Below are positions 10,635-20,985 of a stretch of DNA of 64,000 nt, in pieces (the stretch's first letter is position 1; every line of letters starts with the position of its first letter). The DNA is from Gari tellinella (taxonomy: Eukaryota; Mollusca; Bivalvia; Cardiida; Psammobiidae): positions 53,504,216 through 53,568,215 of the forward strand of contig OV277868.1 in NCBI GenBank assembly GCA_922989275.2. The letters are read 5' to 3'. Below the pieces are notes generated by a model. The model had not been told where the DNA came from and searched no databases. It was given only the letters and a program-made list of their open reading frames with translations. The position numbers and the translations under genes are program-made.

Positions 10635-10767
10635 TGTCTCACTGAAAAATTGAATAGAAAATACATTTTAATTACGTGCTACTCTTCAACAAGGCTGCTT
10701 AAAGGTTGATAAAAGCTGCAGCTTTCGAGACTTATAAATGCTACATTATGATTGTGACTTTATATTT

Positions 10768-10842
10768 GATGATGATGATGATGATGATGATTGCTTTTAT
10801 AACTTTAACTGTTTAAACATCATCATCATCATCATCATCATG
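10768..10842. repeat. Inverted trinucleotide repeats (GAT)n / (ATC)n
   Basis: About eight GAT units (10768-10791) are followed, after about 26 bp, by about eight CAT/ATC units (10818-10842). They can fold into a long hairpin in intron 1 of the peptide gene. Confidence 0.85.
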
Positions 10843-10862
10843 AGATTTCTTTTAGATAATAC

Positions 10863-11035
10863 TACTGTAAAACTTCTCTATTACGAACAATAAAACGAAG
10901 GATAATTGACTGTTTAAAAGACAGATGATAACTGAAAGCAAGGTGGCAGTAAAACAGAAAGCTTTAAGCAGTCACCTATCTTTAGCATCTAATAATTGCA
11001 CAATTTAATGGTCGTATTAGAGAGGTTTTACTGTA
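10863..11035. mobile_element. TA-2 MITE, core deleted
   Basis: Ends TACTGTAAAACTTCTCTATT and AGAGAGGTTTTACTGTA (Tc1/mariner-like, TA borders). The central hairpin is reduced to GGTGGCAGTAAAACAGAAAG followed by CTTTAAGCAGTCACC. Confidence 0.82.
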
Positions 11036-11970
11036 TTTATCATTCTTTTTATCACTATTACACAAACATATATTAAATCATTGGACTGGTTTATATAACA
11101 GGCTGTTTTATCGGGACAAGGGAATGCAAACTAAGTGGACACCATATCTCCGCCAGCCTCGCCCCTAACCAACAAAAGTAAAATAAATTTTCTCGTCATT
11201 CTTGTTCTTGTTAAAATTGTCGTTTTTAGGATGTTGACAGTTTGTCCGACAGAGCATCGACACGAATGTCAAAAAAGTTGTCCAAACAGGCCCCAAGTTT
11301 TTAAAACTACTGAGTTGGATCTGACATCGTTCTCAAGCATTTTATTGGTCAGATTTGAGTTTTTACATCAAGTAAAGAGCAATCTTGCATTGGACATACA
11401 AGAAAGTGCTTTTACGAATATGGTGAAATCCTGCACACCTAGAGCTAACCAATTTACAGTTTAGATATGTTTATCTCATATCACAAACATTAGCAAGATG
11501 CTATGATTGCTACCTAATTAAGATGATATGGTTACTGCACTTGACATTTAATGGCATCGTTAACGCAAATAAATAGTTAAGGTATGCACGTACAAATCAA
11601 GCAATTTACATAGAGAAATTCGTAATTGGCTAATAATGACGTGAATAAGCAATTTGCGGTAATCAAAATGTGTTCTAAATTGGTTTAAATTTTTTGATGT
11701 GTTGATATGAATGCTGCAAAAACGCTTTTATTATATAATGCATTCAAGCAAACAAATGGGTTTTTTAGGAAAATTTCTTATCAAATTTAACGAATTACGC
11801 AATTTCGTTTTTTGGATGAAAAATAAGTTTAAATACTATATTATGAAATATCTAAAAGACTAAAATTGTGTGACTTTTCTTGAGGATGTTTTAGACTGAT
11901 TATATTATTTTAACACATTACAATGTATCCCATATACATGTATACGCATTTTACATTTCTAATTTATTCC
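11036..11970. other. No gene seen (intron 1 of the peptide gene)
   Basis: AT-rich sequence. The longest open frame (11135-11464, plus strand) has no recognisable domain, splice signals or codon bias. No terminal repeats spotted. Confidence 0.5.
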
Positions 11971-12164
11971 TTAACTCTTTCCTCCCTGAAACTTTAAATG
12001 GAAAATTCCAGTTTCCATTTTAGTCTGGTCCATTTCTGACTTGTAAGGGTTGTTTCGGAGCCCTCTGATCTGGGTCTTCACTGTTTGCACAAGACAAATG
12101 TACTTTTCACATGCACACTGATTAAAACAACGCCAATATGAGGGACTAGGGTTCAAAGGGTTAA
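11971..12164. mobile_element. TTAA-2 MITE, internally deleted
   Basis: TTAACTCTTTCCTCCCTG to GGTTCAAAGGGTTAA. The left arm of the hairpin is missing, but GGAGCCCTCTGATCTGGGTC / TTCACTGTTTGCAC remains. The intact version is at 28896-29146. Confidence 0.8.
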
Positions 12165-12214
12165 CTGAAAAAAAGTTCCAATTTATATATTGTTATGAAT
12201 ACTTATCATTAGAA

Positions 12215-12297
12215 ATATTGCCGTTACGTGACGTCTGATCAGAATCAAAACTGTTGGCAAACGCGCCTTGTGACGTCATTGAGTGTGAAAGGGTTAG
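12215..12297. mobile_element. TTAA-1 MITE, right half only
   Basis: Hairpin right arm GACGTCTGATCAGAATCAAA, then GACGTCATTGAGTGTGAAAG and GGTTAG. The left half is missing. Confidence 0.65.
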
Positions 12298-12533
12298 GTA
12301 GATGTGTCAGATAAGTAACTGACACGCTTGTTGTTTTAAAACAGAAGTTCTGCGACAATAAGGGTGAAAATACATGTACAGTAAAACGTTGTACCGTAAC
12401 TAATTTTGAAAGAAATCGTGGACAAACCATTTTTCTTTAGTATTTGTATTTTGTTAATCTTTGAAATGTTTCTACTATGCGACCGTAAACATATACAATG
12501 TATTGCAATAAACATGTTTAAACTAAAGTTCTC

Positions 12534-12752
12534 CCTCTCTACAACAGCCCCCTATCGGAGACATAGATTGTGTGTGTTGTTCGGAGGGAGTTTTTATAGG
12601 GAAGGAAAATTAAAACCTTAGAAAGATGAGCACGACTTGGCTTACATTTGCGTAACGCGGCGTCTGATCTGGATTCAAACATTTTGTCACTCGTCATTAT
12701 ATGTCATTTTCTGTTCGATGGGCCGTTAACGTTGTAGGGAGGGTGTACTGTA
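12534..12752. mobile_element. TA-3 MITE, partly deleted
   Basis: Left end TAAAGTTCTCCCTCTCTACA, right end GTTGTAGGGAGGGTGTACTG followed by TA. An internal GGCGTCTGATCTGGATTCAA arm survives. Better copies at 13365 and 61250. Confidence 0.7.
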
Positions 12753-12919
12753 GTAAACAATTTATTGTCCGATTTTTCTGACCTGTCAGAGTTATTTTTA
12801 GAACAGAATAGTTTATAATGGTAAATAGATAACAGGGTAGCATCGGATCTATATAGTCGTACACTTTCCAACTTGAGATAAGCATGACCCTCGTGCAGCA
12901 CGAGACAGCTGAGCTAATT

Positions 12920-13137
12920 TTACTGATATGTTATTCATTCTCAATAAACGTGTTTATGCTAAAAACTATTATGTCCATTGCAAACAGGTGGGAGCAAGAT
13001 CAGACGCCGGGTAAACCGGCGTCTGATCAGGCTCCAACCTGTTTGCCACCAAGATTAAAAAGATAAAATTAATTTCCTACAGTTTAGTGCATTGTGTTTG
13101 CGTTTATTCGGGAAATAATAATGTCTTCTCTACTGTA
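12920..13137 (+). mobile_element. TA-1 MITE, left end worn
   Basis: Right end ATGTCTTCTCTACTGTA. Hairpin CAAACAGGTGGGAGC...GCCGGGTAAACCGGC...GCTCCAACCTGTTTGCC. The left terminus is too diverged to place exactly. Confidence 0.72.
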
Positions 13138-13364
13138 CATTACACACAATAATTACAGCTTTCCATATCCCTGGCTGACCGTACGGAAATCAACGAGTAC
13201 GGTGATCATCCCTTTAAATTTTTTAGAATGTTCCAATCTAAAAATAACTCATACAGGTCAGAAGAAAACACTAATATATATCATGAAATGCATATTGTCA
13301 GCATTTTTAAGAAATGGAACGCACAATGCCGTTATCTCTCCGGATATCGCCTCCGAAAAACAAG

Positions 13365-13728
13365 TACAGTGCTCCCTCCCTACAACGACCCTCCGAACAA
13401 AGATTCCCTCCGTACAACAAAGCTTGCCGCTGTGTCCAAAACAAGACATTAAATCCAATATGTTCACTGCTGCAATATCATCTGCTTAAAAAATGTCGTC
13501 TGCGGTTTTATCTCAAAGTCACATATTAGTCATTTTGGCAGAAAATAACATAATGACTATTTGACAAACAGCTTGAGTCCAATTCAGACGCCGTGTTACG
13601 CAGAGTCTGATCTGGAATCAAGCTGTTTGCATATTTAAGTCAATTTCCCTCCCTATCACGACTTCTTCCGAACAACAAACACAACTTTTGTCTCCCATCG
13701 CGTGTTGTTGTAGAGAGGGGGCACTGTA
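13365..13728. mobile_element. TA-3 MITE, near-complete (364 bp)
   Basis: Ends TACAGTGCTCCCTCCCTACA and TAGAGAGGGGGCACTGTA (TA target). It contains an internal AAATGTCGTCTGCGGTTTTA block and the hairpin CAAACAGCTTGAGTCC...GCGTTACGC...GGAATCAAGCTGTTTG, which is the TTAA-1 type core in a TA-target element. Confidence 0.83.
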
Positions 13729-13779
13729 GAAAGGAAAACATTAATAACAACCTTACTGCATTGTAATAAAACTACTATA

Positions 13780-14035
13780 TCTAAGCTACGAATCAAAGTG
13801 CAAAATGACTTGTACATGAGTATCTAATTTGTTTTAAGTAAATCGTTTCCAAATATTTTATTATCTTTAAAATCACATTTCAATCACCTCCGTCAATTAA
13901 AAAAAACGGAGAAAAGAAGTAATACGCATTTAATCCTGAAATAAAATAAAAATAAAAAAAGCCCCTGAATGAAAATATACGCTGAAAGACAGCTGAAAAT
14001 TTTAGAAGAAAAAAATAATACAAAACTTTACTTAC
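13780..14035 (-). other. Intron 1, promoter-proximal part, related to 43.9-44.05 and 47.05-47.24 kb
   Basis: Contains CCTCCGTCAA...ACGGAGAAAAGAAGTAAT and AAAACTTTACTTACGCT, resembling the sequence downstream of the other promoter copies. It shows the duplication unit included intron sequence as well as exon 1. Confidence 0.55.
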
Positions 14036-14100
14036 GCTAAAGCTGTATTCAGTTATGTAATAGATGTTGTTGAATTCAGTGTACCCGCTGAAGACAGTTT
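14036..14100 (-). other. Non-coding exon 1 (5' UTR) of the secreted-peptide gene
   Basis: The minus strand reads CTTCAGCGGGTACACTGAAT, then TCAACAACATC..., and ends at a consensus splice donor, TTTAGC|GTAAGTAAAG (donor GT at 14035-14034). The next acceptor is at 10641, so intron 1 is about 3.4 kb and full of MITEs. Near-identical leader sequence is repeated at 44.1, 47.26 and 49.36 kb. The 5' limit (~14100) is inferred from the TATA box. Confidence 0.72.
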
Positions 14101-14123
14101 ATCTAGTAACCCGCGCTGCGGGG

Positions 14124-14133
14124 CTATTTTATA
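14124..14133 (-). promoter_or_regulatory. TATA box of the secreted-peptide gene
   Basis: TATAAAATAG on the minus strand, about 30 bp upstream of the conserved leader. The upstream GC-rich flank and TATA box are conserved in the other promoter copies at 44241 and 52702 (GGTATAAAAC), which supports it as a core promoter. Confidence 0.7.
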
Positions 14134-14298
14134 CCAACTCGTTATAAGTCACGTGTACTCAATATACACTACTCTTCATTTGTTAAGGCCTTTCGCATAT
14201 GAGAGTTTTCTTGCGGGCGAGCGGATATGCGTCTCGACAATATAGACTGCTTCCGCACGTGCTTACGTAGAATATTTACATAAAAAATGCTTCATTGT

Positions 14299-14427
14299 CT
14301 GCCTCGGTAGCGCAGATGGTAGAGTGTTTGACTAGCAATCCAGGGGTTCTTGGTTCGATTCCCATTCTATCAAACACATTTAAATGCTTTGTCCGATTTT
14401 ATTGACTAGTCAGTCCATAACGCAGTG
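14299..14427 (+). mobile_element. tRNA-derived SINE, copy I
   Basis: The head is tRNA-like: box A-like TAGCGCAGATGGTAGAG, an anticodon-loop-like GACTAGCAATC, and box B GGTTCGATTCC (14301-14373). The acceptor halves do not pair, so it is not a tRNA gene. The body TTTGTCCGATTTTATTGACT then AGTCAGTCCATAACGCAGT is shared with copy II at 46349-46478, which defines a SINE family. Confidence 0.68.
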
Positions 14428-14599
14428 ATCAAGGGACATGTTATGATTATTCTCCGTTGGTTAGATTCAGTGTCTACTATCTTTTGTCCAATTATGTATG
14501 TCAATTTTAAGTTTTCTTTTAATGTCTTATAAGTCAATAAAATCGGAATATAAGATTTGATCGGACTTATCAATCCTTTTGTGTCTATTTGTCTGCATT

Positions 14600-15172
14600 T
14601 TCAAGATCGATATTGGCTATTATATAGGAGATAATTGTTTTTTTCAGTATAAGATAGAAATTTAATCCATTGAGTGAACATCAGACGTTATATTTTCACG
14701 AGTGGCGAAGCCATGAGTGAAAATATAACAGTCTTATGTTCACGAAATGGATTAAATTCGATCTTATACTGAAAAAATACAATTATTCTATTTATTTATG
14801 CTTTTAAGCCACTTTTTAAACGAATTTGTTCGACAATTGTGAAAGCGAAAGTACATGATTTACCCCGTGTTGAGCCCCAAGTTTACATCGAACACATTAA
14901 CGAAACAGTTTCCCGTACGATGACGTCACTTATTTATTGATTTGACGTCATCCGAATTACGTCGTTGCTCCCGATTTTGGATTCGTGTTCTTCCGTTGAG
15001 TGGTTCGCGACAAATCGGACTGCCGGAATTTAACGATAAGACACGATTGACTACGATTTTTGAGGAGCCCTACGGGGAAAACGGCGATTGGTGATAATCC
15101 ACTGCAGTGGATTACCAAGTGATAATCCACTGCTATTTTCCGGTAATCCACCGAAAAGCATAAATAAAATGT
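14600..15172 (+). mobile_element. Hairpin-ended element, copy I
   Basis: 14622-14790 is an imperfect palindrome of about 165 bp: TTTTTTTCAGTATAAGAT...TGAACATCAGACGTTATATT / AATATAACAGTCTTATGTTC...ATCTTATACTGAAAAAAT, with a GAGTGGCGAAGCCATGAGTG tip. Next comes a section bounded by TATTTATTTATGCTTTTA and GAAAAGCATAAATAAA. A short inner palindrome AATCCACTGCAGTGGATT lies near 15100. Copy II at 22812-23312 has the same layout, so hairpin and body move as one unit. No ORF of note. Confidence 0.75.
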
Positions 15173-17010
15173 TTAAAAAATATCATTAACCTTGTTTGCA
15201 AGTCTATGAATAACTTATAATTATGCATTTTAATGAAATAATTTCATTTTAAGGGAGGTAACTGTATCTAGTCTTCAAATTTCCCAATTTCAAAAGAAAA
15301 ACTGTAATTACAACAAAACCTTACAATAATATTTCCGACTTTTTTCTGAAACTATTTCACCAACAATATGTTTGAATACAATGAAAACAATAAACATTGA
15401 ATGAGTCTTTTTTTGTAATTCAAGTGCTTATGAAAAATTAGCATTTTACAAAATTTAAATAGCAGATAACATTTTTCTGAACACCTTTATTCAAAATGTG
15501 TTTTGATTGTTATGAACAACTTATTGCACGAGACTAAGAGTCTTTAAGCTTTATCTAATTATGAAAATTACTTTCTTATCGAAATTCCAGGTTTTTGCTA
15601 AAAATAAAAGAGATCTTAAAGACAAACAAATCGTAAATTTTGCCTATATTCGAACAGATTGTTTCTTAGACTAGTATTATTCTTCAAGCAAAGTTTTATA
15701 ACACCTGTCATGAAAAGTAAGCTCACTAGCGAACTACCTTAAGGGTAAAGGGTATACACCTTCATAGGTGCCAAAACCTGTTTAAATATTCTTAATAGAA
15801 GATCTTCATTTTTATGTAAATAATGTTAAACCTTGTTTTAGTCTGTATACAAATGTTATTTGGAATCTTTTAAACAATGCATACAGGATCAGCTAATCAG
15901 TTCATCAAAAATCTGATTTTGGGTGATATTCGATTTTTACACCGTTTTTTAACTTGCTTTATTGGCTTACCTTTTCTGTCAGTGTTTAAATGGACATTTA
16001 AAGCAGATTTTAACAAGCAGAAGTTTTGATGTGGCTAGAACGTATCAAAGCGTTTCCTTGTAAGATTAGCTGTTGCTGTTTGCTTTTTATCCGTTCAGTA
16101 TGCTTATATAGATAAGCCTGAGCGTGTAGATCTATATATTATATCATGTGATATTTGTGATACATATTGTATGTTTAGTTACTCTTAAAGAGCACAGTCT
16201 CTTGTAATTCTATAAAGAATGGCATGGTTATGATTTTAAGTGTATGTCTGTACTTGTATATGTATTGTTACCATGATGAGACTTAAATAAACAAATAAAT
16301 AAATAGGTTCCAATGCAATGACCATATCATTTTCTCAAAGTATAGAACTTCCAACATTTTTGTTCGATTCCTTCCATATTTGGAGATATGTGTGGCAAGT
16401 GTTCACTCTAGATATCGTGATAACATTTATTCTGTTCAAGTCCTGTAGGTGAAACCCAAGGAAATTATCAAAGTGTGAAATTTCTGAGATTTCACAAAAG
16501 TTTTCAAATCCATTGAAGTCTACATTTATATATTTTTAGAGGTGTTTTTCGTTACAAAACCAATGTTTTACCTTTAAATGTTCAATTGTACCTATAATTG
16601 AAGTGAAAAGCATGTTCATTAACTCAAACACACAATTTGTAACTTTTGCGGTTTTCTGTGAAAAAGTGATATTTTATATTTTTTACCAATTCATCTACAT
16701 AGGACATTTATATGTGTAAGTCACATAAGAATCAGTAGAATTGATCTCGAGCTACAACTCCTGAAAAGTTTGTTAAAATTGAATAAAAATCTGTGGAAAG
16801 TTATAAAGTGAGAAAGTGATAGAGTCGATGCATTGGTCCCTGTGGAGGTTATACCTTTGATCCTTAGCAAACTTTGAGTAGTATATTTGTTGAAGGTTCA
16901 GTGCGCAGACAAATCATAAAGGTGACTATATGCCCATATCCTATTAAAATATAATCTACTAGACTTCAGTATAAATATCTGAAACTAAACGAACATAGGA
17001 ACTATAATAT
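15173..17010. other. No gene seen; possible retroposon tail near 16300
   Basis: AT-rich. 16262-16310 reads TATTGTTACCATGATGAGAC then TTAAATAAACAAATAAATAA, similar to 42296-42345, so it is likely the 3' tail of a LINE or SINE. No terminal inverted repeats or credible ORFs. Confidence 0.45.
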
Positions 17011-17013
17011 CGG

Positions 17014-17355
17014 ACTTTAAATCATTCCTCCCTGAAACATTAAATGGACAATGTAGTTTCCAGTTTGGTGTTGTCCATTTATAAATATATAGGGTTGTTT
17101 TTAGCAATATATTGTACACTGACAAACAGAATGGCTCAGTTTATCTGTGTCTACATTGTTTGCACATGGCGTATTCAACCCTTTAATGAAAAAAAATATC
17201 GTGAGACTTTTACCGCTTCACCGCCATATTGCCGTCTGTGTCAATATTGTTGTCTGCAGAATCGTTTCAAAGTTAAACTTAAGGCAGTATGACTGTAGAA
17301 ATTTCAAAACGAGTGTCAAGTAGTTTAGGTCATAAAAGTAAAACAAACCATGGTG
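17014..17355. mobile_element. Chimera: TTAA-2 left half joined to TTAA-1 left half
   Basis: 17014-17180 matches the left half of TTAA-2 (TTCCTCCCTGAAACATTAAA, then GGACAAT). 17176-17355 carries TTAA-1 blocks (CACCGCCATATTGCCGTC, AATATTGTTGTCTGCAG, GAGTGTCAAG). Both lack their right halves. Confidence 0.6.
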
Positions 17356-17377
17356 AGGGTCTACACTGTGTACAAAG

Positions 17378-17587
17378 TACAGTAAAACCTCTCCATTACG
17401 ACCAATTAACTGTGGTAATTATTAGTGTGTTTTTACGATAGGTAACCACTTAAAGCAAGGTGATAGTGAAACAGAAAGCTCCTTTAGGAGCTTTCTGTTT
17501 CACTCTCATCTTGCTTGAAGCTGTCACCTGTATTTATTCAAACAATTAGCCTTATTTTAGTGTCCGTAATAGAGAGGTTTCACTGTA
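17378..17587. mobile_element. TA-2 MITE, intact (210 bp)
   Basis: TACAGTAAAACCTCTCCATT to AGAGAGGTTTCACTGTA. Hairpin AGCAAGGTGATAGTGAAACA, GAAAGCTCC / GGAGCTTTC, TGTTTCACTCTCATCTTGCT. Reference copy of this family. Confidence 0.88.
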
Positions 17588-17666
17588 AATGATACTATAG
17601 TTATATTGCATAAAACATTACATCAAGTGCAAAGTATACACATACTATTTTCCAGCATGTAAAGGG

Positions 17667-17925
17667 TTAACACTTTCACTCTTAATGACGACATAAAGCG
17701 CATTTGTAAACAGTTTTGATCCTGATCAGACGCCGCATTACGCGGCGTCTGATCTGGATCAAAACTGTTTGCAACTTGTTTTGAAACTACGTCAGTTATA
17801 CTACATGTACCTTAAATCTAACTTTGGAACGATATGGCAGACAACAATATTGAAGCAGATGACAATATGGCGGTGATGGGGTAAAAACCTCACGATAAAT
17901 TTGAAATAAACACCTTCTTATATTG
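17667..17925. mobile_element. TTAA-1 MITE, right end eroded
   Basis: Starts TTAACACTTTCACTC. Hairpin AAACAGTTTTGATCCTGATC...GCATTACGC...GGATCAAAACTGTTTGC, then CTAACTTTGGAACGATATGG and AGACAACAATATTGAAGCAG. The right end reads GGGGTAAAAACC without TTAA. Confidence 0.75.
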
Positions 17926-17965
17926 TTGGTAAACATCATGCTCTATAATACGTGGTATTAATAAC

Positions 17966-18177
17966 TGAACCCCTTCAGTGCCATGATACAATTAATTTTA
18001 AACAAATGTCGTCTGATTTTAAATTCAAATTTGAGGTATACTTATAAAGAATTGAGAGTCCAACAGTTTGTATCCTGATCAGACGCCGTGTTACGCGGCG
18101 TCTGATAAGGCTCCAAACTGTTTGCAAATAACTGTTATACTCGGAGTAAGACAGTGAGTGGGGTTAAGAATGACGCA
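17966..18177. mobile_element. TTAA-1b MITE
   Basis: TGAACCCCTTCAGTGCC to AGTGAGTGGGGTTAA. Hairpin CCAACAGTTTGTATCCTGAT...GTGTTACGC...CTCCAAACTGTTTGC. Same subfamily as 40942-41158. Confidence 0.8.
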
Positions 18178-18379
18178 GTAAGCGGGATTTCAGTCATGCA
18201 CCATGGAGTCTAGAAGCTTTATATTCTGCATATTAAAGGCGAACGCATTACGAATATTGCAAACCAGTTGGGCCGTCATCTCAAGTGAATTTTTCTTTAA
18301 GCGTATAGACCGATTTTATTGACCTTGCAGGGCGGAGTTTCGATGCGGACATTTGCATTTCAACTTTGTGGGCGGCAGC

Positions 18380-18620
18380 ACGCTCTTTTATTATCGGAAT
18401 TGACCGTTGTCGTCTGCAATTTTTCTCAACATTACATACTAGTGGACATTTTGACAGAAGGAATTAATGGAGAATGACAAACAGCTTGAATCCAGATCAG
18501 ACTCCGCTGTTTGCAAATCTAAACCAAGTCTTAATTTTCTCTCCTTATAACAATACCCTCCGAACAACACACGCAATCTTTGTCTCCCGTTGGGTATTTT
18601 TGTAGAGAGGGAGCACTGTA
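18380..18620. mobile_element. TA-3 MITE, left end truncated
   Basis: Right end TAGAGAGGGAGCACTGTA. Contains GACCGTTGTCGTCTGCAATT, ACAAACAGCTTGAATCCAGA and AACAACACACGCAATCTTTG, matching 13365-13728. Confidence 0.7.
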
Positions 18621-19075
18621 CACCTTTCACGTGGATATGGATGCACGCCCATTTGTTTCTTCGTGTTGAAAGTATCGGACATTATCTATTCAATACGGAG
18701 CTATACTTACATGTATCAACCCTAAAATCAAATATAAATTAGTTTATCTTTGCCAAAGGTTGGCTCCGCCCTACCAGGTAAAAAAACAACCCGGCCTTTA
18801 CATAATGTGAAACTATATTGATTCTCATGAGATTATCGACATTACAACAGATAGTAGATTATCGACACTAAACAACGCAAATCATCGAAACATGGACTGA
18901 AACGATGACACTTGAGTATTATTATTATATAATTAGGATGTGGGTCATTACGAGGACCAGTGAATAGACAACATAGTTACTCCTGTCATAATTTCTAAAC
19001 TCAGAGCTACCACAAGTTGCTCATAAAAATCCTAAGATTTCCACGTTTTCAAGCGTCATCTTAGGAATTGTACCT
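18621..19075. other. No gene seen
   Basis: Low-complexity AT-rich sequence. Two small AACA...GATAGTAGATTATCGACA repeats near 18850 only. Confidence 0.45.
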
Positions 19076-19215
19076 TTAACTCTTTCGCTGCCTGGTTCTA
19101 TAACACTAACATTATTATGCAAACAGTTTGGATCCAGATCAGACGCCGCGTTACGCGGCGTCTGATCTGAATCTAAACTGTTTAACACCCATATCAATGT
19201 TTCCAAATTAAAAAA
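19076..19215. mobile_element. TTAA-1 MITE, right end not clear
   Basis: TTAACTCTTTCGCTGCC followed by a near-perfect hairpin CAAACAGTTTGGATCCAGAT, CAGACGCCGCGTTACGCGG and complement ATCTGAATCTAAACTGTTT. No matching right TTAA found. Confidence 0.7.
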
Positions 19216-20082
19216 CGCATACGCTTCCAAATTTCAAAAGTAAGAGCAGAAATTCGAAGATTTCGAAACTAATCCGTAGGTCAGGAGAAATTAAGAACAA
19301 TCAGAAGAATTCGGAAAAATCCGGAGAAATGGCAGCCCTGTAAAGTAACACACACATAAACAAGTATATCTCTCATAAGATGTGGACCTTAATTGGATCG
19401 ACGAATGAGTAAATTTATTGACGTGATTCTAAAACTTTTAACAAGTACCATAGGTCTATTGAATGTGTATGGAGATTTCAAAACATCGATAACTGCCTTA
19501 TTGATAACACTATTCAACAGAAAGAATATTAAGTTTGAATTGGAATCACGTTCTGAACTAGGATGACTCAATGTCAGGGGTGGCACATGCTGTTTTCTAT
19601 TGAAATTGTCATAACACAGATTTGACATCTATTGAAGACGTTTTAAATGAAACATGACGATATAGATTTTAATTACATTCACATATTTCAAAGAGACTGG
19701 TAGCCAGATTATATCCTATAATATCTATAAATGTTTGCTCAAAGGCGGAACCTTCTGAACATTACGGGCGAATGCGTTACAACTATTGCAATCAGGTTTG
19801 ATCGGCGCCACCTCTAGGCTCAATTATGTCGGTAAAAATTTATGCATAGCTTATGTTATATCTGTTTTGAAATGTCCGACAATAAATAAATATTGAGTTG
19901 AATTGAACCCATTTGATAATTTGATAGGGTTTTCCGAAAGTGAATGCAGAAAAATCAGCTCCGAGAGTTGCCGACGTCAACTACATAGCGTCCTGAATAT
20001 CATTATGTAGACATTAACATATTTATATCTGGGTGTGAATGATGAAAGATTTTTTATCGATACACAAAAATGATTTAACCCT
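19216..20082. other. No gene seen; repeat fragments
   Basis: 19740-19895 (GGGCGAATGCGTTACAACTA, TTGCAATCAGG...AATAAATAAATATTGAG) resembles 18230-18320 and looks like a retroposon 3' region. 19925-20010 (GAAAGTGAATGCAGAAAAAT, CAGCTCCGAGAGTTG) recurs near 54670 and 44990. Confidence 0.45.
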
Positions 20083-20332
20083 TTAACACATTCAACCCTA
20101 GCGACGAGTATACTCGTCATTTACAAACAGTGTACCTGTGAGGAGAACACTTGTCCCATGCAAACAATGTAGACCCAGATCAGAGGGCTCCCAAGGAGCC
20201 CTCTGATCAGGGTCTACACTGTTTGTCATTTTGAAATGTATTGTTAAAATCAACCCTAAATAGTCAAGAATGGACTAGACTTATTTCGAAATAGGAATTG
20301 TCTATCAAAACTTTCAGGGGTGAATGAGTTAA
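20083..20332. mobile_element. TTAA-2 MITE, intact (250 bp)
   Basis: TTAACACATTCAACCC to GGGTGAATGAGTTAA. Hairpin CAAACAATGTAGACCCAGAT, CAGAGGGCTCC / GGAGCCCTCTGATCAGGG, TCTACACTGTTTG. Inverted relative to 20612-20853. Confidence 0.87.
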
Positions 20333-20520
20333 CCAATAGTATATTTCTAGTATTAAAGAAGGGGGTCTCAATAACTGCAGATTGAAGGTAGAGCAGAATG
20401 CGCTTGCTTCAAGCTACCACCTGCTAGAAAGTAGAAAATATTTGTTATGATACATATTCATGGCTGATTGAAACTGTTTTTTGTTTTGGCAGTGAAGGAA
20501 TAAAATAAAGGCGTGAGAAT
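20333..20520. mobile_element. TTAA-3 MITE, degenerate
   Basis: AGTATATTTCTAGTATTAAAG, a shortened core GGTAGAGCAGAATGCGCTTG then AAGCTACCACCTGCTAGAAA, and the GATACATATTCATGGCTG right-half block. Termini eroded. Confidence 0.6.
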
Positions 20521-20611
20521 GCTTATCTATTAAAAAATGGGTTAAAAACATAGCAGTAAAAGAAAATGTGTCCATACAGTAGATAATTCCATATATTATA
20601 CCTTTTCGTCA

Positions 20612-20853
20612 TTAACTCATTCATCCTGACACTTTTAATGGACAATTCCAATTTCAAAATAAGTCTAGTCAATTTTTTAGTGTTGATTTTAACAATATAT
20701 TTCAAAATGACAAACAGTGTAAACCCTGACCAGAGGGCTCCTTAAGGAGCCCTCTGGTCAGGGTCTATACTGTTTGCATAGGACAAGTGTATCATTACAG
20801 GTACACTGTTTGTAAATGACGAGTAAACTCGTCGCTAGGATTGAATGTGTTAA
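20612..20853. mobile_element. TTAA-2 MITE, intact (242 bp)
   Basis: TTAACTCATTCATCCTG to GATTGAATGTGTTAA. Perfect hairpin CAAACAGTGTAAACCCTGAC, CAGAGGGCTCCTTAAGGAGC and complement. Its right TTAA abuts a TTAA-1 fragment. Confidence 0.87.
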
Positions 20854-20985
20854 CTATTTCACTGCCAAGGCTGACAGAATTACATTTTCAAACTGTCTGG
20901 ATCCTAATCAAAAACTGCGTGACGCGGTGTTTGCTAATGAACAAAACTGGTTGACGCTCGAATCAATGATTTTTAAGCAAAAACA
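20850..20985. mobile_element. TTAA-1 MITE fragment
   Basis: TTAACTATTTCACTGCCAAG and a worn hairpin CAAACTGTCTGGATCCTAAT...CTGCGTGACGCGGTG. It shares the TTAA at 20850 with the preceding MITE. Confidence 0.6.

Noticed and set aside
11135..11464. Plus-strand 109-codon frame
   Set aside because: Lies in an intron of the opposite-strand peptide gene, with no recognisable motif and a composition like the surrounding AT-rich DNA.
13094..13489. Plus-strand 131-codon frame
   Set aside because: Runs through a TA-1 MITE right end and a TA-3 MITE left end, so it is repeat-derived.
14301..14373. tRNA-Ala-like gene
   Set aside because: Box A and box B look good, but acceptor and T stems do not pair and the downstream body is shared with another copy, so SINE is the better call.
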